Assembly: GCA_031308135.1 (NCBI GenBank)
Contig: JAHLJT010004567.1
Coordinates: 32,678,213 to 32,742,212, forward strand
Origin: Acheta domesticus
Lineage: Eukaryota > Arthropoda > Insecta > Orthoptera > Gryllidae
Length of the DNA: 64,000 nucleotides
Direction of reading: 5' to 3'
The notes under the pieces were generated by a model, which saw only the letters and a list, made by a program, of their open reading frames with translations, made no database searches and was not told the DNA's origin. This document shows, piece after piece, positions 63,696 to 64,000 of this stretch. The translations under genes and the position numbers were made by a program. Each line of letters starts with the position of its first letter. Position 1 is the first letter of the stretch.

Positions 63696-64000
63696 GTGGC
63701 GTTTGTCGGACCGCCAAGTTCACATAGAGGCCATTTAAGCTTTCGTTTTCCTCCGGACGGGTTCCTTTGCCTCGGGTACGCAGTCAGCTCAGCTCAGCTC
63801 GGCTTAGCTCGGCTCAGCTCAGCTCGCCGACCGTCTGTCTGCATCGGCACGCGATCTCTGCGATGGCCTCAGAGCGTCGTGCAAATGTCAAAGTGACCGA
63901 CGGGATACCACACGCCGCGCTGCATGCATGCGAGTGACGCGCGGCGCTGTTTCTTTGAAGTCTGTGAAGTTAGCATAGCAAACTCTTCGAAATGACTCAA
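63696..64000. promoter_or_regulatory. GC-leaning segment with AGCTC pentamer repeat
   Basis: 63782-63826 holds about nine copies of the AGCTC/GGCTC/GGCTT pentamer. A plus-strand ATG at 63862 (GCGATGGCC) opens 24 codons and the DNA around it is CpG-containing, so the window may end within a promoter or 5' region. No call can be made without the next sequence. Confidence 0.3.

Noticed and set aside
63862..63936. 24-codon ATG frame near the window end
   Set aside because: Too short to judge; noted only within the terminal GC-leaning segment.

Overview
This window reads as nuclear DNA of an arthropod, most likely an insect; I cannot name the species. The evidence is an AT-rich, intron/intergenic-like background without operons, ribosome binding sites or long conserved genes, together with tRNA-derived SINEs (box A/box B heads, AATC or A-rich tails), palindromic TA-flanked MITEs, many micro- and minisatellites, and no bacterial or organellar features. 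I recognise no complete protein-coding gene. Nearly all long open frames lie in GC-rich, low-complexity blocks where stop codons are rare, and they occur on both strands at once.

Layout. Roughly three dozen CpG- and GC-rich blocks of about 150-900 bp sit about every 1.5-2 kb in AT-rich DNA. Many are minisatellites with strong strand asymmetry: C-rich on + at 1345-1660, 32330-33180, 44800-45930, 47370-47800 and 61370-62230; G-rich on + at 12975-13370, 36240-36545, 48775-48990 and 49760-50340. Others are mixed-sequence CpG islands that could hold promoters. Between them lie dispersed repeats: SINE family B (2745, 7968, 11448, 17951, 29030, 51890), SINE family A (7498, 42830), further tRNA-like heads (9452, 55138, 59345), one MITE family in three copies (8489, 19113, 56647), a foldback at 18961, and three unrelated short inverted-repeat elements (33412, 34061, 40214). 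Local tandem duplications occur at 6204, 8328, 24788, 27010, 27634 and 57575.

Possible coding material is limited to short, unproven pieces: a lysine-rich start exon at 55957-56081 behind a good splice acceptor, a frame at 15461-15584 behind a very good acceptor, a phase 0/0 frame at 30100-30324, a frame ending at a consensus donor at 38024, a 130-codon frame at 21057-21449, and an 88-codon hydrophobic frame followed by AATAAA at 44193-44496. Stop-free runs and GTAAGT/GTGAGT hexamers of this kind are expected by chance several times in 64 kb, so confidence is low.

No set of genes working together is visible. The most informative content is the repeat architecture: nested and tandem SINE/MITE structures, head-to-head and foldback arrangements, and skewed GC blocks. 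Candidate regulatory clusters near 640, 20880, 36100, 39430, 42240, 52540 and 54340 suggest the window could be the intron or regulatory domain of a large developmental gene, but that is inference only.
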